From SG8-30 sp963695085 (lineage in GTDB: Bacteria > Pseudomonadota > Gammaproteobacteria > Steroidobacterales > Steroidobacteraceae): a DNA stretch of 64,000 bases. The notes below the pieces were generated by a model, which had not been told where the DNA came from, ran no database searches, and saw nothing but the letters and a program-made list of their open reading frames with translations. Below are positions 9,444 to 17,364 of this stretch, in pieces. The position numbers and the translations under genes were made by a program. The stretch covers positions 558,001-622,000 of the forward strand of contig CAVOFV010000008.1 of the NCBI GenBank assembly GCA_963695085.1, in the 5' to 3' direction. Positions within the stretch are counted from its first letter, which is position 1; the number at the start of each line of letters is the position of its first letter.

Positions 9444-10115
9444 ATGTCACGACGCACCCTGCCGCTGGACGACCGGCTCTACCGGTATGTCCTGGAGGCA
9501 TCGCTGCGGGAACCGCCGGCGCTGGCGGCGCTGCGCGCGGAGACTGACGGCCACCCGCAGGCCAACATGCAGATCGCGCCGGAACAGGGGCAGTTCATGC
9601 AGTTGCTGGTGCGGCTGACCGGCGCCCGGCGGGTGCTCGAGGTGGGCGTGTTCACCGGTTATTCGAGCCTGGCCATCGCACTCGCGTTGCCGCCCGACGG
9701 GTACCTGCTGGCCTGCGACGTCAGCGACGAGTTCACCGCGGTGGCTCGCTGGCACTGGGCCGCGGCGGGCGTGACGGAACGCATCGAGCTGGTGCTGGCA
9801 CCCGCGCTTGAGACGCTCGACGCGCGGCTCGGGGCCGGCGAGGCGGGGTCCTACGATTTCGCCTTCATCGACGCCGACAAGGAAGGCTATGTGGACTACT
9901 ACGAGCGAACCCTGGCGCTGCTGCGCCCCGGCGGCCTCGTGGCGGTGGACAACACGCTGTGGGGCGGCGCGGTCGCGGATACCGCCGACATCTCCGCGGA
10001 GACGGCTGCGATCAGGCGTTTCAACGAGCACGTGCGCGAAGACCAACGCGTGGACCTCAGCCTGGTGCCGATCGGCGACGGGCTGACGCTGGCGCGGCGC
10101 CGCGCGCAACCGTGA
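9444..10115 (+). CDS. SAM-dependent O-methyltransferase (class I, caffeoyl-CoA type)
   Basis: The 223 residues show the layout of small cation-dependent O-methyltransferases: VLEVGVFTGYSSLA (SAM-binding loop, about residues 64-76), FAFIDADKEGYVDYYE (metal and substrate side), then GGLVAVDNTLWGG and an ISAETAAIRRFNEHV tail. The substrate cannot be told from sequence; phenolic or catechol-like compounds are usual for the family. I start at ATG 9444 (MSRRTLPLDD); a much longer in-frame extension runs through the antisense of the rhomboid gene and is not real. Confidence 0.88.
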   Translation: MSRRTLPLDDRLYRYVLEASLREPPALAALRAETDGHPQANMQIAPEQGQFMQLLVRLTGARRVLEVGVFTGYSSLAIALALPPDGYLLACDVSDEFTAVARWHWAAAGVTERIELVLAPALETLDARLGAGEAGSYDFAFIDADKEGYVDYYERTLALLRPGGLVAVDNTLWGGAVADTADISAETAAIRRFNEHVREDQRVDLSLVPIGDGLTLARRRAQP

Positions 10116-10137
10116 GGCAGGCGGAGGGCACAGCAGG

Positions 10138-10527
10138 ATGAAGACGCGAGACTCGCCCGAGAAGGTGACGCAACTGCCGCCGGTGCCGGCGCCGACGTCG
10201 CGTGCCGCGAACCGCTGGACCCTGTCGGAGGGGGCGCTCGACGGCGCGAGTGGCCAGGCGGCCCACCGCCGGCACGCCCTGCACGCTGCGAACAAGGCGC
10301 AAGACGCTGGGGGCACGCCGCGGCGCCGCTCGTTCCTGCAAGGCGCCGCCGCGCCGCTGCTGGTGGCGCTCGTGATGGGCGTGTTCGCCTTCCTGCGCGG
10401 CCGCAAGGGCGATTCGTTCGAGGATTACCGCGGACTGCTCATCGCGCTGGCGGTGATTGCGTTCCTGGTCATGTCCCGCATCGGCTCGCGTTCGGCTGCG
10501 CGCCGTACGCCTCGCGACGGAGGCTGA
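10138..10527 (+). CDS. Small membrane protein of unknown function
   Basis: The 129 residues begin with about 70 polar residues rich in Pro, Ala and Arg. They end with two hydrophobic segments (APLLVALVMGVFAFLRG and GLLIALAVIAFLVM) and a basic tail. I recognise no domain. It lies 22 bases after the methyltransferase on the same strand, so co-transcription is likely. Overlapping frames on the other strand are arginine/alanine-rich and look like shadows. Confidence 0.55.
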   Translation: MKTRDSPEKVTQLPPVPAPTSRAANRWTLSEGALDGASGQAAHRRHALHAANKAQDAGGTPRRRSFLQGAAAPLLVALVMGVFAFLRGRKGDSFEDYRGLLIALAVIAFLVMSRIGSRSAARRTPRDGG

Positions 10528-10604
10528 GCAGGCTGGTGCGCCCATGGCGGTGCCACGGCGCCGGGCGATGAGGTGGTGCCTGGCCGCGGCATGGCCGACA
10601 CGCG

Positions 10605-11471
10605 CTACTCGACGTTCTGCACCTGCTCGCGCATCTGCTCGACCAGCACCTTGATGTCAACCGCGGCGCGCGTCGTTTCGGCGTCCTGCGACTTGGAGGA
10701 GAGCGTGTTGGCCTCGCGGTTGAACTCCTGCATCAGGAAATCCAGGCGCCGGCCCGCCGGCTCGCCCGAGGCGATCACCTTTCGCACCTCGGCGACGTGG
10801 CTGCGCAGCCGGTCCAGCTCCTCGTCCACGTCCATCTTCTGCAGGGCGATGACGATTTCCTGTTCGAGACGCTCGGCATTGGGCTCGGCCGCGAGCTGCG
10901 ACAATCGCTCATTGAGCCTGGCGTGGATGCGTTCGCGCACCTCGGGCAGCCGTGCAGTCAGTTCATCGGCAAGGGCCGCGACGCCTGTGCAACGCTCGAG
11001 CAGCAGCTCGGCGATGCGTCCGCCCTCGCTGGAACGGGATTCGACCAGGCCGGCGAGCGCGTCCTCGAGCAGGGCCTGGGCAGTCTCGACCTGCGGACCG
11101 GAATCCCGTTCGGGCTCGCGCACCACGCCGGGCCAGCGCAGCAGGTCCAGGACGTTGACGGTCGCGCCGTCCGGCAGGCGACGGCGGATGCGGGCCGCCT
11201 GGTCGACCAGTTCATCGAGCAACCCTTCATTCAGTTCGAAGCCGCGCACCGTTTCCGCTGCCGGCTTGAAATGGAGCGAGGCCTCCACCTTGCCGCGGCG
11301 CACGACCGTGCTGACCGCCTGGCGAAATTCAGCTTCGGCGCCGCGAAAGTCCTCCGGCAGGCGCAGCGACACCTCGAGATAGCGGTGGTTGACGCTGCGC
11401 AGTTCCCAGGCGAGGTGGCCGAAGGCGGCCAGCTGCTCGCGGCGCGCGAAGCCCGTCATGCTGCGCATCAT
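10605..11471 (-). CDS. yicC: YicC family endoribonuclease
   Basis: 288 residues with the YicC N-terminal motif MRSMTGFAR and ELRSVNHRYLEVSLRLPEDFR. The C-terminal domain (formerly DUF1732) ends with EFNREANTLSSKSQDAETT and DIKVLVEQMREQVQNVE. Family members are reported as endoribonucleases affecting small-RNA and mRNA turnover. The start is ATG 11471 or ATG 11468; both precede MRSMTGF. It is divergent from the PP2C gene and is normally a neighbour of gmk and rph. Confidence 0.93.
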   Translation of the reverse strand: MMRSMTGFARREQLAAFGHLAWELRSVNHRYLEVSLRLPEDFRGAEAEFRQAVSTVVRRGKVEASLHFKPAAETVRGFELNEGLLDELVDQAARIRRRLPDGATVNVLDLLRWPGVVREPERDSGPQVETAQALLEDALAGLVESRSSEGGRIAELLLERCTGVAALADELTARLPEVRERIHARLNERLSQLAAEPNAERLEQEIVIALQKMDVDEELDRLRSHVAEVRKVIASGEPAGRRLDFLMQEFNREANTLSSKSQDAETTRAAVDIKVLVEQMREQVQNVE

Positions 11472-11564
11472 GCATTCCCCGCTCGGCGATCATCGCCATG
11501 CCTCGCCGGGCATGAACCAGCCGCCAGTGGCCGTTTGATGTAAGCTTTCGCGCGAGAATAACAG

Positions 11565-12338
11565 ATGCCGTTGTGGCCGGAGCCGGGAGGGCGATTGCAG
11601 GTTGAATACGCGGATGTCAGCGATGTCGGACATCGCGACGAAAACCAGGATCGTGCCGCCGTGGTCGCCGATGCGAACGCCGCTTTGCTCGTCACCATCG
11701 ACGGAATGGGCGGACACAATGACGGCGCGCAGGCGGCCGAGATAGGCCGCGCCACGCTGCTCGGCGCATTTGCCGCCGAGACCCATCCGCTGTTCGATCC
11801 GCTGGGCTTCCTGCACCTGTCGCTCGGCCGCGCGCACGAGGCGGTCGTCGAGGCAGGACAGGCGCTGCCGGTCGACCAGCGCCCGCGCGCGACCTGCGCG
11901 GTATGCCTCGTGCAGGATGGCGCGGCGTACTGGGCGCATCTCGGCGACGCCCGCGTCTACCACATCCGCAATGGCGCGGTGCTGCGCCGGACCCGCGACC
12001 ACAGTCATGTCGAGTCGCTGCTGCGCGACGGGGTGATTCGCGAGGACGAGGTGCAGGGGCATCCGATGCGCAATTACGTCGATTGCTGCATCGGTGGCGA
12101 TCCGGTGCTGTCGGACATGTCCATCTCGCTGCGCAACCCGTTGTGCGCCGGCGACATCCTGCTGGTGTGCTCGGACGGGTTGTGGGCGAACCTGGACGAC
12201 GCGGACATCGCGGCGTTCTGGCAGGCTGACGGCAAGCCGCTGGCGCAGGCGCTTGTGGACCTCGTCGAGCAGGCCGTCAGGGCTTCGGCACCGCACAGCG
12301 ACAATGCGACCGCGGCCGCGCTGCGCTGGCTCGGTTGA
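11565..12338 (+). CDS. PP2C family Ser/Thr protein phosphatase
   Basis: The 257 residues contain the PPM/PP2C metal-binding motifs in order: VGHRDENQDRAA near residue 20, IDGMGGHNDG near 45, a central GDARVYHIRNG strand, LLVCSDGLW, and the final HSDNATAAAL. It would remove phosphate from Ser/Thr proteins in the cytosol using two divalent metals. The gene lies between yicC and rph. No Hanks-type kinase is visible in the window, so its partner kinase is unknown. Confidence 0.9.
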   Translation: MPLWPEPGGRLQVEYADVSDVGHRDENQDRAAVVADANAALLVTIDGMGGHNDGAQAAEIGRATLLGAFAAETHPLFDPLGFLHLSLGRAHEAVVEAGQALPVDQRPRATCAVCLVQDGAAYWAHLGDARVYHIRNGAVLRRTRDHSHVESLLRDGVIREDEVQGHPMRNYVDCCIGGDPVLSDMSISLRNPLCAGDILLVCSDGLWANLDDADIAAFWQADGKPLAQALVDLVEQAVRASAPHSDNATAAALRWLG

Positions 12339-12358
12339 GCCGCGTTGAGGATTCGCAC

Positions 12359-13084
12359 ATGAGGCCGAGCGGCCGCGCCCAGGACGAGATGCGAAGCGTG
12401 AGCTTCACCCGCGGATTCGCCAGGCACGCCGAGGGTTCGGTGCTGGTCGAGTTCGGCGGCACGCGCGTGCTGTGCACGGCCAGCGTCGAGCAAGGAGTGC
12501 CGCCATTCTTGCGCAATTCCGGGCAGGGATGGGTGACGGCCGAGTACGGCATGCTGCCGCGCGCGACGCACACCCGCAGCCCGCGCGAAGCGGCGCGCGG
12601 CAGGCAGACCGGCCGCACCCAGGAGATACAGCGCCTGATCGGGCGCTCGCTGCGTGCGTGCGTGGACCTGCGCGCGCTGGGGGAGCACACGATCACGATT
12701 GACTGCGACGTGCTGCAGGCGGACGGCGGTACGCGAACCGCCGCCATCACCGGCGGCTATGTTGCACTGGTCGACGCCACCCGCGTACTGCTCAAGCGCG
12801 GCAAGCTGGCCGCCAACCCCATCCACGGGCAGGTTGCGGCAATCTCCGTGGGCATCTGCGGCGGCGAGCCGGTGCTGGACCTCGACTACGAGGAAGATTC
12901 CGAGGCCGAGACCGACATGAATGTCGTCATGAATGCCGGCGGCGGCTTCATCGAGGTGCAGGGCACGGCCGAAGGCCATGCCTTCCGGCGCGAGGAGCTG
13001 GACCGCCTGCTGGACCTCGCGGCCACGGGGATCGCTCGGCTGTGCGCCTTGCAGCTCGAGGCGCTGGACGGCCGAGGGGCCTGA
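12359..13084 (+). CDS. rph: Ribonuclease PH
   Basis: Phosphorolytic 3' exoribonuclease that trims tRNA precursors. The 241 residues start MRPSGRAQDEMRSVSFTRGF and contain SVLVEFGGTRVLCTASVE, GWVTAEYGMLPRATHTR, GRTQEIQRLIGRSLRA, CDVLQADGGTRTAAITG and DLDYEEDSEAETDMNVVM. The catalytic and phosphate-binding regions are therefore complete. ATG 12359 follows a GAGG site 7-8 bases upstream. It is followed immediately by rdgB. Confidence 0.96.
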   Translation: MRPSGRAQDEMRSVSFTRGFARHAEGSVLVEFGGTRVLCTASVEQGVPPFLRNSGQGWVTAEYGMLPRATHTRSPREAARGRQTGRTQEIQRLIGRSLRACVDLRALGEHTITIDCDVLQADGGTRTAAITGGYVALVDATRVLLKRGKLAANPIHGQVAAISVGICGGEPVLDLDYEEDSEAETDMNVVMNAGGGFIEVQGTAEGHAFRREELDRLLDLAATGIARLCALQLEALDGRGA

Positions 13085-13086
13085 AC

Positions 13087-13701
13087 GTGGCCGTGACCCG
13101 GCGGGTGGTGCTGGCCACCGGCAATGCGGGCAAGCTGCGCGAAATCCAGGCGCTGCTAGCCGGCTGCGGATTCGAAGCGCTGCCGCAATCCGATTTCGGT
13201 GTCATCCCGCCACCCGAGGAGGGCGCGACCTTCGTCGACAATGCCCTCACCAAGGCGCGCCACGCTGCACGGGCCAGCGGACTGCCGGCGATCGCCGACG
13301 ACTCCGGGCTGGAGGTCGATGCGCTGGGCGGTCGGCCCGGCGTGCTGTCGGCGCGCTACGCCGGCGAGGCCTGCTCCTACGACGCCAACAACGCGAAGCT
13401 GCTGACGCAGCTGGCGGGCGTGCCGCCGCCGGCGCGCGGCGCGCGCTTCCGCTGCGCAATGGTGTTCGTGCGCGACGCGGACGATCCGCAGCCGGTGGTC
13501 TGCGAGGCATCGTGGGAAGGGCGCATCGCGGCGCAGGCCCGCGGCGCGGGCGGCTTCGGTTACGACCCGCTGTTCGAAATCGGAGGCGACACGCGCACGG
13601 CGGCCGAAATGCCTGCATCAGAGAAGAACGAGGCCAGCCACCGTGGGCAGGCGTTGCGGGCGCTCGTGGCGGCACTGGCAGCGCAGGGGGCAGGTTCCTG
13701 A
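13087..13701 (+). CDS. rdgB: dITP/XTP pyrophosphatase (RdgB/HAM1)
   Basis: House-cleaning enzyme that hydrolyses dITP and XTP to monophosphates, keeping deaminated purines out of DNA. About 204 residues with the family N-terminus VLATGNAGKLREIQALL, GATFVDNALTKARHAA, IADDSGLEVDALGGRPGVLSARYAG and GGFGYDPLF. I place the start at GTG 13087, just after the rph stop and behind GAGGGG; GTG 13093 is also possible. A longer frame inside rph is unlikely. Confidence 0.94.
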   Translation: MAVTRRVVLATGNAGKLREIQALLAGCGFEALPQSDFGVIPPPEEGATFVDNALTKARHAARASGLPAIADDSGLEVDALGGRPGVLSARYAGEACSYDANNAKLLTQLAGVPPPARGARFRCAMVFVRDADDPQPVVCEASWEGRIAAQARGAGGFGYDPLFEIGGDTRTAAEMPASEKNEASHRGQALRALVAALAAQGAGS

Positions 13702-13732
13702 GCCGGGATCCGTGCCCTGCGCGCGACCCTGC

Positions 13733-15208
13733 TCAGCGAACGATCTTCAGGGGCTGGCCGGCCTGGGGTTCTTTTTTCGGATAGAGCCTGTTCATGAGCC
13801 GGTACTGCTCGACCGGATATTTCGCAATCGGCGAACTGGCCGCGAGCTGCTCGATGGTCGCGCCGGCCGGCGCGGGCACGATGCGCAGCTTGTAGGGTTC
13901 GGCCAACGCGAATTCGTTCGACCGCAACTGCCGGAAGGTCTGCGAGGCCGACATGAACAGCGCGTCTCCCGACGGGGCGGGAGATCCCGTGCGGCTGGCG
14001 CCACGCACGATCCACATCAGGTTGTTGTGACCGATCACGACATAACGGACGTTTGACGAGCTGCCGAACGGCGAGGCATCGCCGCGCACGACGACCGCAT
14101 ACGCCTGCAGGCCATTGATGTTCAGGTCGCGGCCGCCATCGAGGCGCTTGCTCGCGAGCCCGCGCAGCGCGAAATCGCGCGGCCGGGCGATTCCGGCGGG
14201 CGGCGCCTGCGCCGTCAGCTGCATGACGTGGTTCTTGTCCTGCGAGACCGCGAGCAGCTGCTGCGGGTCGTTCTGGATCTTCCAGCCCTGTGGAAAGGCC
14301 AGCGTGAACTGGTGATCAGCGTGGTAGAACCGGTTGTCCCGGACCATGCCCTGGCGGCGGCTCGAGCCGAAGGCGAGGCCGTCGATGGCCTTGAGGAACT
14401 GGTCGCGGTTCTCGGCCTGGCCGGTCGCCCTGCCTTCGATGCGCCCGGCCGACGCGACCACTTCCTTCAGGCGGGTGTCGTTGTCGGGGTGGGTCGAAAA
14501 GACGCCGTGATAGATGCGCGGATCGCGGCCCTCGGAGCGCGCGCGGTCGCGCTCGAACATTTCCTGGTCCTTGAGCACGGCGACCACGTCGATCATGGCG
14601 TCGGGCCGGTAGCCGGTGCGCGCCAGGTACTCGGCGCCCAGCTTGTCCGCCTCGAGTTCCGCCTCCCGCCCATAGCCGCTGATGATCGCGGCGCCGGCGA
14701 TGTTGGTGAGATCGCCCAGCGCCGGCTGGCCGGTGAAGATCGTCGCGGCCGCACCGAGGATGCCGGCCATCGTGGACTTGCTGTGCTGCTGCACCGAGTG
14801 GCGCGCCGTGACGTGCCCGATCTCGTGGCCCAGCACGGCGGCCAGTTCCGCCTCGTTGGCCAGGTAGGGGAGGATGCCGCGCGAGATGTAGACGAAGCCG
14901 CCCGGCGTCGCGAACGCGTTCACGTCGTCGGTGTCGACGACCGTGAATTTCCACTCGAGGTCGGGACGGTGGCTTTGCTTCGCCAGCTTTTCGCCGAGCT
15001 CCTGCACGTACTGCTGCAGGTTGTAATCGTCGTACACGCCCATCTTCTGGGTGACCTCGACATGCAGCTGCTTGCCGAGCTTGATCTCGCTGTCCTCCGA
15101 CATGAAGACGGTGTTGGAACGACCCGTGACCGGGTTGGCCGCGCAGCCGGCCAGTACCGACAGCACGGCGGCCACGACCGCGATCATGATCCTGGTGGGC
15201 CTTGGCAT
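13733..15208 (-). CDS. M48 family metalloprotease, outer-membrane-type lipoprotein
   Basis: The 491 residues begin with a lipoprotein signal ending LAGC (C22), so the protein is expected to be lipid-anchored. The zinc motif HEIGH (H128, E129, H132) and the third ligand in REAELEADKLGAEYL are intact, as in BepA/LoiP-type proteases that act on outer-membrane assembly. Downstream come VFSTHPDNDTRLKEV and a beta-rich C-terminal half with a basic end. This half differs from the TPR tail of BepA, so I give no gene symbol. It converges with rdgB. Confidence 0.88.
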   Translation of the reverse strand: MPRPTRIMIAVVAAVLSVLAGCAANPVTGRSNTVFMSEDSEIKLGKQLHVEVTQKMGVYDDYNLQQYVQELGEKLAKQSHRPDLEWKFTVVDTDDVNAFATPGGFVYISRGILPYLANEAELAAVLGHEIGHVTARHSVQQHSKSTMAGILGAAATIFTGQPALGDLTNIAGAAIISGYGREAELEADKLGAEYLARTGYRPDAMIDVVAVLKDQEMFERDRARSEGRDPRIYHGVFSTHPDNDTRLKEVVASAGRIEGRATGQAENRDQFLKAIDGLAFGSSRRQGMVRDNRFYHADHQFTLAFPQGWKIQNDPQQLLAVSQDKNHVMQLTAQAPPAGIARPRDFALRGLASKRLDGGRDLNINGLQAYAVVVRGDASPFGSSSNVRYVVIGHNNLMWIVRGASRTGSPAPSGDALFMSASQTFRQLRSNEFALAEPYKLRIVPAPAGATIEQLAASSPIAKYPVEQYRLMNRLYPKKEPQAGQPLKIVR

Positions 15209-15331
15209 GAGGACTCTCCCGCAGATGACCGCTTATAGCCCCGACCCGCAGCCAGGCTCAAGCGATATGAGATTGGACGCCTGGGCAACGAAAAAGTTGA
15301 CCGACATGCGGCGCGCACCGCACCGTGAGAT

Positions 15332-15358
15332 GAAAGGGGCGCCGCCAGGTGCCGTTTC
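15332..15358 (-). terminator. Imperfect hairpin, second of a tandem pair after rpmE
   Basis: GAAA and GGCGCC pair with GGTGCC and TTTC around a four-base loop, with one small bulge and one wobble. It resembles the stronger hairpin at 15364-15387 and lies just beyond it in the direction of rpmE transcription. Confidence 0.4.
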
Positions 15359-15363
15359 AATGA

Positions 15364-15387
15364 AAAGGGCGCCGTCAGGCGCCCTTT
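15364..15387 (-). terminator. Rho-independent terminator of rpmE
   Basis: A perfect 10-bp stem, AAAGGGCGCC against GGCGCCCTTT, with a four-base loop. Read on the minus strand it is followed by TTTTCATT. It lies 25 bases after the rpmE stop and before the M48 protease gene. Confidence 0.75.
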
Positions 15388-15412
15388 CGCGATCCGGCGA
15401 CGGCCCGTCCGC

Positions 15413-15619
15413 TCAGCTGGCCAGCCCGTACTTCTTGCGGAACTTGTCCACGCGGCCGCCACTGTCGACGATCTTCTGCTTGCCCGTGTAGAACGGGTGA
15501 CAGTTCGAGCACACCTCCACCTGCAGATCTTCGCCGAGCGTCGAGCGCGTCTTGAAGGCGTTGCCGCAGCCGCAGGTGACCGCGATTTCCTGATACTTGG
15601 GGTGAATGTCGGATTTCAT
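15413..15619 (-). CDS. rpmE: 50S ribosomal protein L31, zinc-binding type
   Basis: The 68 residues begin MKSDIHPKYQEIAVTCGCGN and contain the zinc-ligand cysteines (CGC, then CSNCHPFYTGKQK), followed by VDKFRKKYGL. The cysteine form is the zinc-loaded L31, as opposed to the cysteine-less YkgM type made under zinc limitation. ATG 15619 is chosen because upstream in-frame sequence is not L31-like. Confidence 0.96.
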   Translation of the reverse strand: MKSDIHPKYQEIAVTCGCGNAFKTRSTLGEDLQVEVCSNCHPFYTGKQKIVDSGGRVDKFRKKYGLAS

Positions 15620-15796
15620 GGCGATGGTCCGTCGCGAGCCCCGCCGGGGCTTCGTGGAAAGGGCGCGAAGTCTAGCGGCCAGCACGTCCTGGTTCAAGGC
15701 ATGCACGGAACACAGGATCCCGCGCCTGCGGCCGGATCGGATCTGGACTTGGTCTTGCCGCTTGCCTAAGTGACCGGATTCGACCGGGTTTTTTCC

Positions 15797-15831
15797 TTAT
15801 CCACAAATCCTGTTGATAACTCTGTGGATAG
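15797..15831. promoter_or_regulatory. Cluster of three DnaA-box-like sites
   Basis: TTATCCACA (plus strand, 15797-15805) matches the DnaA box exactly. TTATCAACA (minus strand, 15819-15811) and CTATCCACA (minus strand, 15831-15823) each differ at one position. The two minus-strand boxes start 12 bases apart, and an AT-rich stretch follows. This pattern is known from origins, DnaA-titration sites and promoters of replication genes; which applies here is not shown by the sequence. Confidence 0.55.
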
Positions 15832-15984
15832 CGCCATGCCTCACCGCCCTAATCACGCGCAAAGTCGTATTTGTGCCGACTTGGTCAAGATTTAACCATG
15901 CCTATTTGCTTAATAGAAACAATCAGTTAACGCCAGCAAGTTAATGAGGATACATAACAATGTACTGAAAGTGCCGGTCCTGCT

Positions 15985-16002
15985 GGGGTCTGACCGCTGC
16001 TG
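15985..16002 (+). repeat. Dispersed intergenic motif GGGGYCTGACC, copy 1
   Basis: Reads GGGGTCTGACCGCTGCTG. It is identical at 17 of 18 positions to the copy at 46802-46819, and both lie outside genes. Confidence 0.45.
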
Positions 16003-16033
16003 TGCACAACCGTCAGCGGACGTTCCTGGCAGG

Positions 16034-17251
16034 TCAAGGAGGCAGGCGGTCCGGAAAAGCGACGCCAGCCCGGCTCCCGCGATGGCTTTCGCCCGCAACC
16101 GGGGTTGCAGCGCCGCGCGCCTCCGGCAGGAACGCCGACTGCAGGTCGTTGAGGAAATCGAAGCCGAGGGCGGTGGGCCGCACCTGTCGGCCCGACAGGT
16201 GCAACAGCCCGCGAGCGGCCAGTGATGCAAGCGTCGGGCTGACCGTATCGGCAGGCAAGCCCGTGGACCGCTCGAAATCGTCGAACGTGAAACCTGCGGC
16301 GAGGCGCAGCGCGTTCAGCATGTACTCGAACGGCAGGTCATCCGGCGGCACGAGGCGCCGCGACACCGCGGTACCGGCGGCGACCCTGGTCATGTAGTCG
16401 AGAGGGTTGCGCGACCGCTCGGTGCGAACGATGCCCCCGGGCGTCGTCAGCTTGCCGTGCGCACCGGCGCCGAGACCGAGGTAGTCGCCGAAGGTCCAGT
16501 AGGCGAGATTATGCCGGCACTGCCTGCCGGTCTTCGCGTAGGCGGAAATCTCGTAGCGGCAGAAGCCTGCCTGCCCCAGCAGCGCATGGCCGGCGTGATA
16601 CATGTCCGCCACCGCGTCCTCGGGCGGCAGGTCGGGCGGGTGCCGGTGGAACGGCGTGCCGGGCTCGAGCGTCAGCTGGTACCGGGATAGATGAGCGGGT
16701 TCGAGCGCCAGCGCCGACCGCAGGTCCTCGCAGGCGCCGTCCACCGTCTGGCCGGGCAGGCCGTACATCAGGTCCAGGTTGAAATTGTCGATGCCGGCCC
16801 GGCCGAGTTCCCGCACCGCGGCCAACGTATCCGCGGGGGAGTGAATCCGGCCGAGGGCTGCCAGGCAGCGGCTGTCGAAGGACTGGGCGCCGAGCGAGAT
16901 CCGGTTGACCCCCGCCTGCGCGTACTCCTCGAAACGGCCGTGCTCCACGGTGCCCGGGTTGGCCTCCAGCGTGATTTCAGCCTGCGGCGCGAAGTCGAGT
17001 TCGTGACGCAGGCCGCGCAGGATCCGGCCGATGGCCGGGGCGCCGAACAGGCTCGGCGTGCCGCCGCCCAGGAAGACGGTGTCCACGCTGCGGCCCGCCA
17101 CGAGGTCGAGGTCGGCACGCAGGTCGGCCAGCAGCGCGTCGGCATACCTTTCCTGCGGGATCGCACGCGGGGCGCGGTGCGAATTGAAGTCGCAGTACGG
17201 GCATTTCCTGACGCACCAGGGCAGGTGCACATACAAGGCCAGCGCAGGCAT
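16034..17251 (-). CDS. hemW: Radical SAM protein HemW (heme chaperone, coproporphyrinogen oxidase-like)
   Basis: The 405 residues start MPALALYVHLPWC and carry the radical-SAM cluster motif CVRKCPYC (C13, C17, C20), then VFLGGGTPSLF, EITLEANPGTVE, GVNRISLGAQSFD and NLDLMYGLPGQT. It lacks nothing obvious relative to HemW. Members bind heme and the iron-sulfur cluster and are proposed to deliver heme; true HemN activity is not expected. ATG 17251 is preferred to an upstream in-frame ATG because it starts exactly at the conserved strand. In many genomes hemW follows rdgB; here rpmE and the M48 gene lie between. Confidence 0.92.
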   Translation of the reverse strand: MPALALYVHLPWCVRKCPYCDFNSHRAPRAIPQERYADALLADLRADLDLVAGRSVDTVFLGGGTPSLFGAPAIGRILRGLRHELDFAPQAEITLEANPGTVEHGRFEEYAQAGVNRISLGAQSFDSRCLAALGRIHSPADTLAAVRELGRAGIDNFNLDLMYGLPGQTVDGACEDLRSALALEPAHLSRYQLTLEPGTPFHRHPPDLPPEDAVADMYHAGHALLGQAGFCRYEISAYAKTGRQCRHNLAYWTFGDYLGLGAGAHGKLTTPGGIVRTERSRNPLDYMTRVAAGTAVSRRLVPPDDLPFEYMLNALRLAAGFTFDDFERSTGLPADTVSPTLASLAARGLLHLSGRQVRPTALGFDFLNDLQSAFLPEARGAATPVAGESHRGSRAGVAFPDRLPP

Positions 17252-17364
17252 AAGTACTAATTCTACGCGTGGAAAACCGCCTTGATTCCTGCAATGCACC
17301 ATGCGAGTCTCGCTGCACCGCCGCCGGTTCCCGCCGGCAGCACCCTGCCCTTGGAAGCAACACC

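Larger units (their letters stand above)
15620..16033. other. 414-base gene-free gap between hemW and rpmE
   Basis: No convincing gene in either direction. The part from about 15780 to 15970 is clearly richer in A and T than the rest of the window and holds three DnaA-box-like 9-mers (15797-15831). On the minus strand it should contain the rpmE promoter; TTGACC at about 15892 is a possible -35, but no good -10 stands at the right spacing. A copy of the dispersed GGGGTCTGACC motif lies at 15985-16002. Confidence 0.6.

Noticed and set aside
15772..15796. Possible terminator (CCGG-spaced-CCGG before TTTTTT)
   Set aside because: The stem is only four base pairs.
15944..16225. Plus-strand frame of 93 codons starting in the AT-rich gap
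   Set aside because: Most of it is antisense to hemW and shows no domain or ribosome-binding site.
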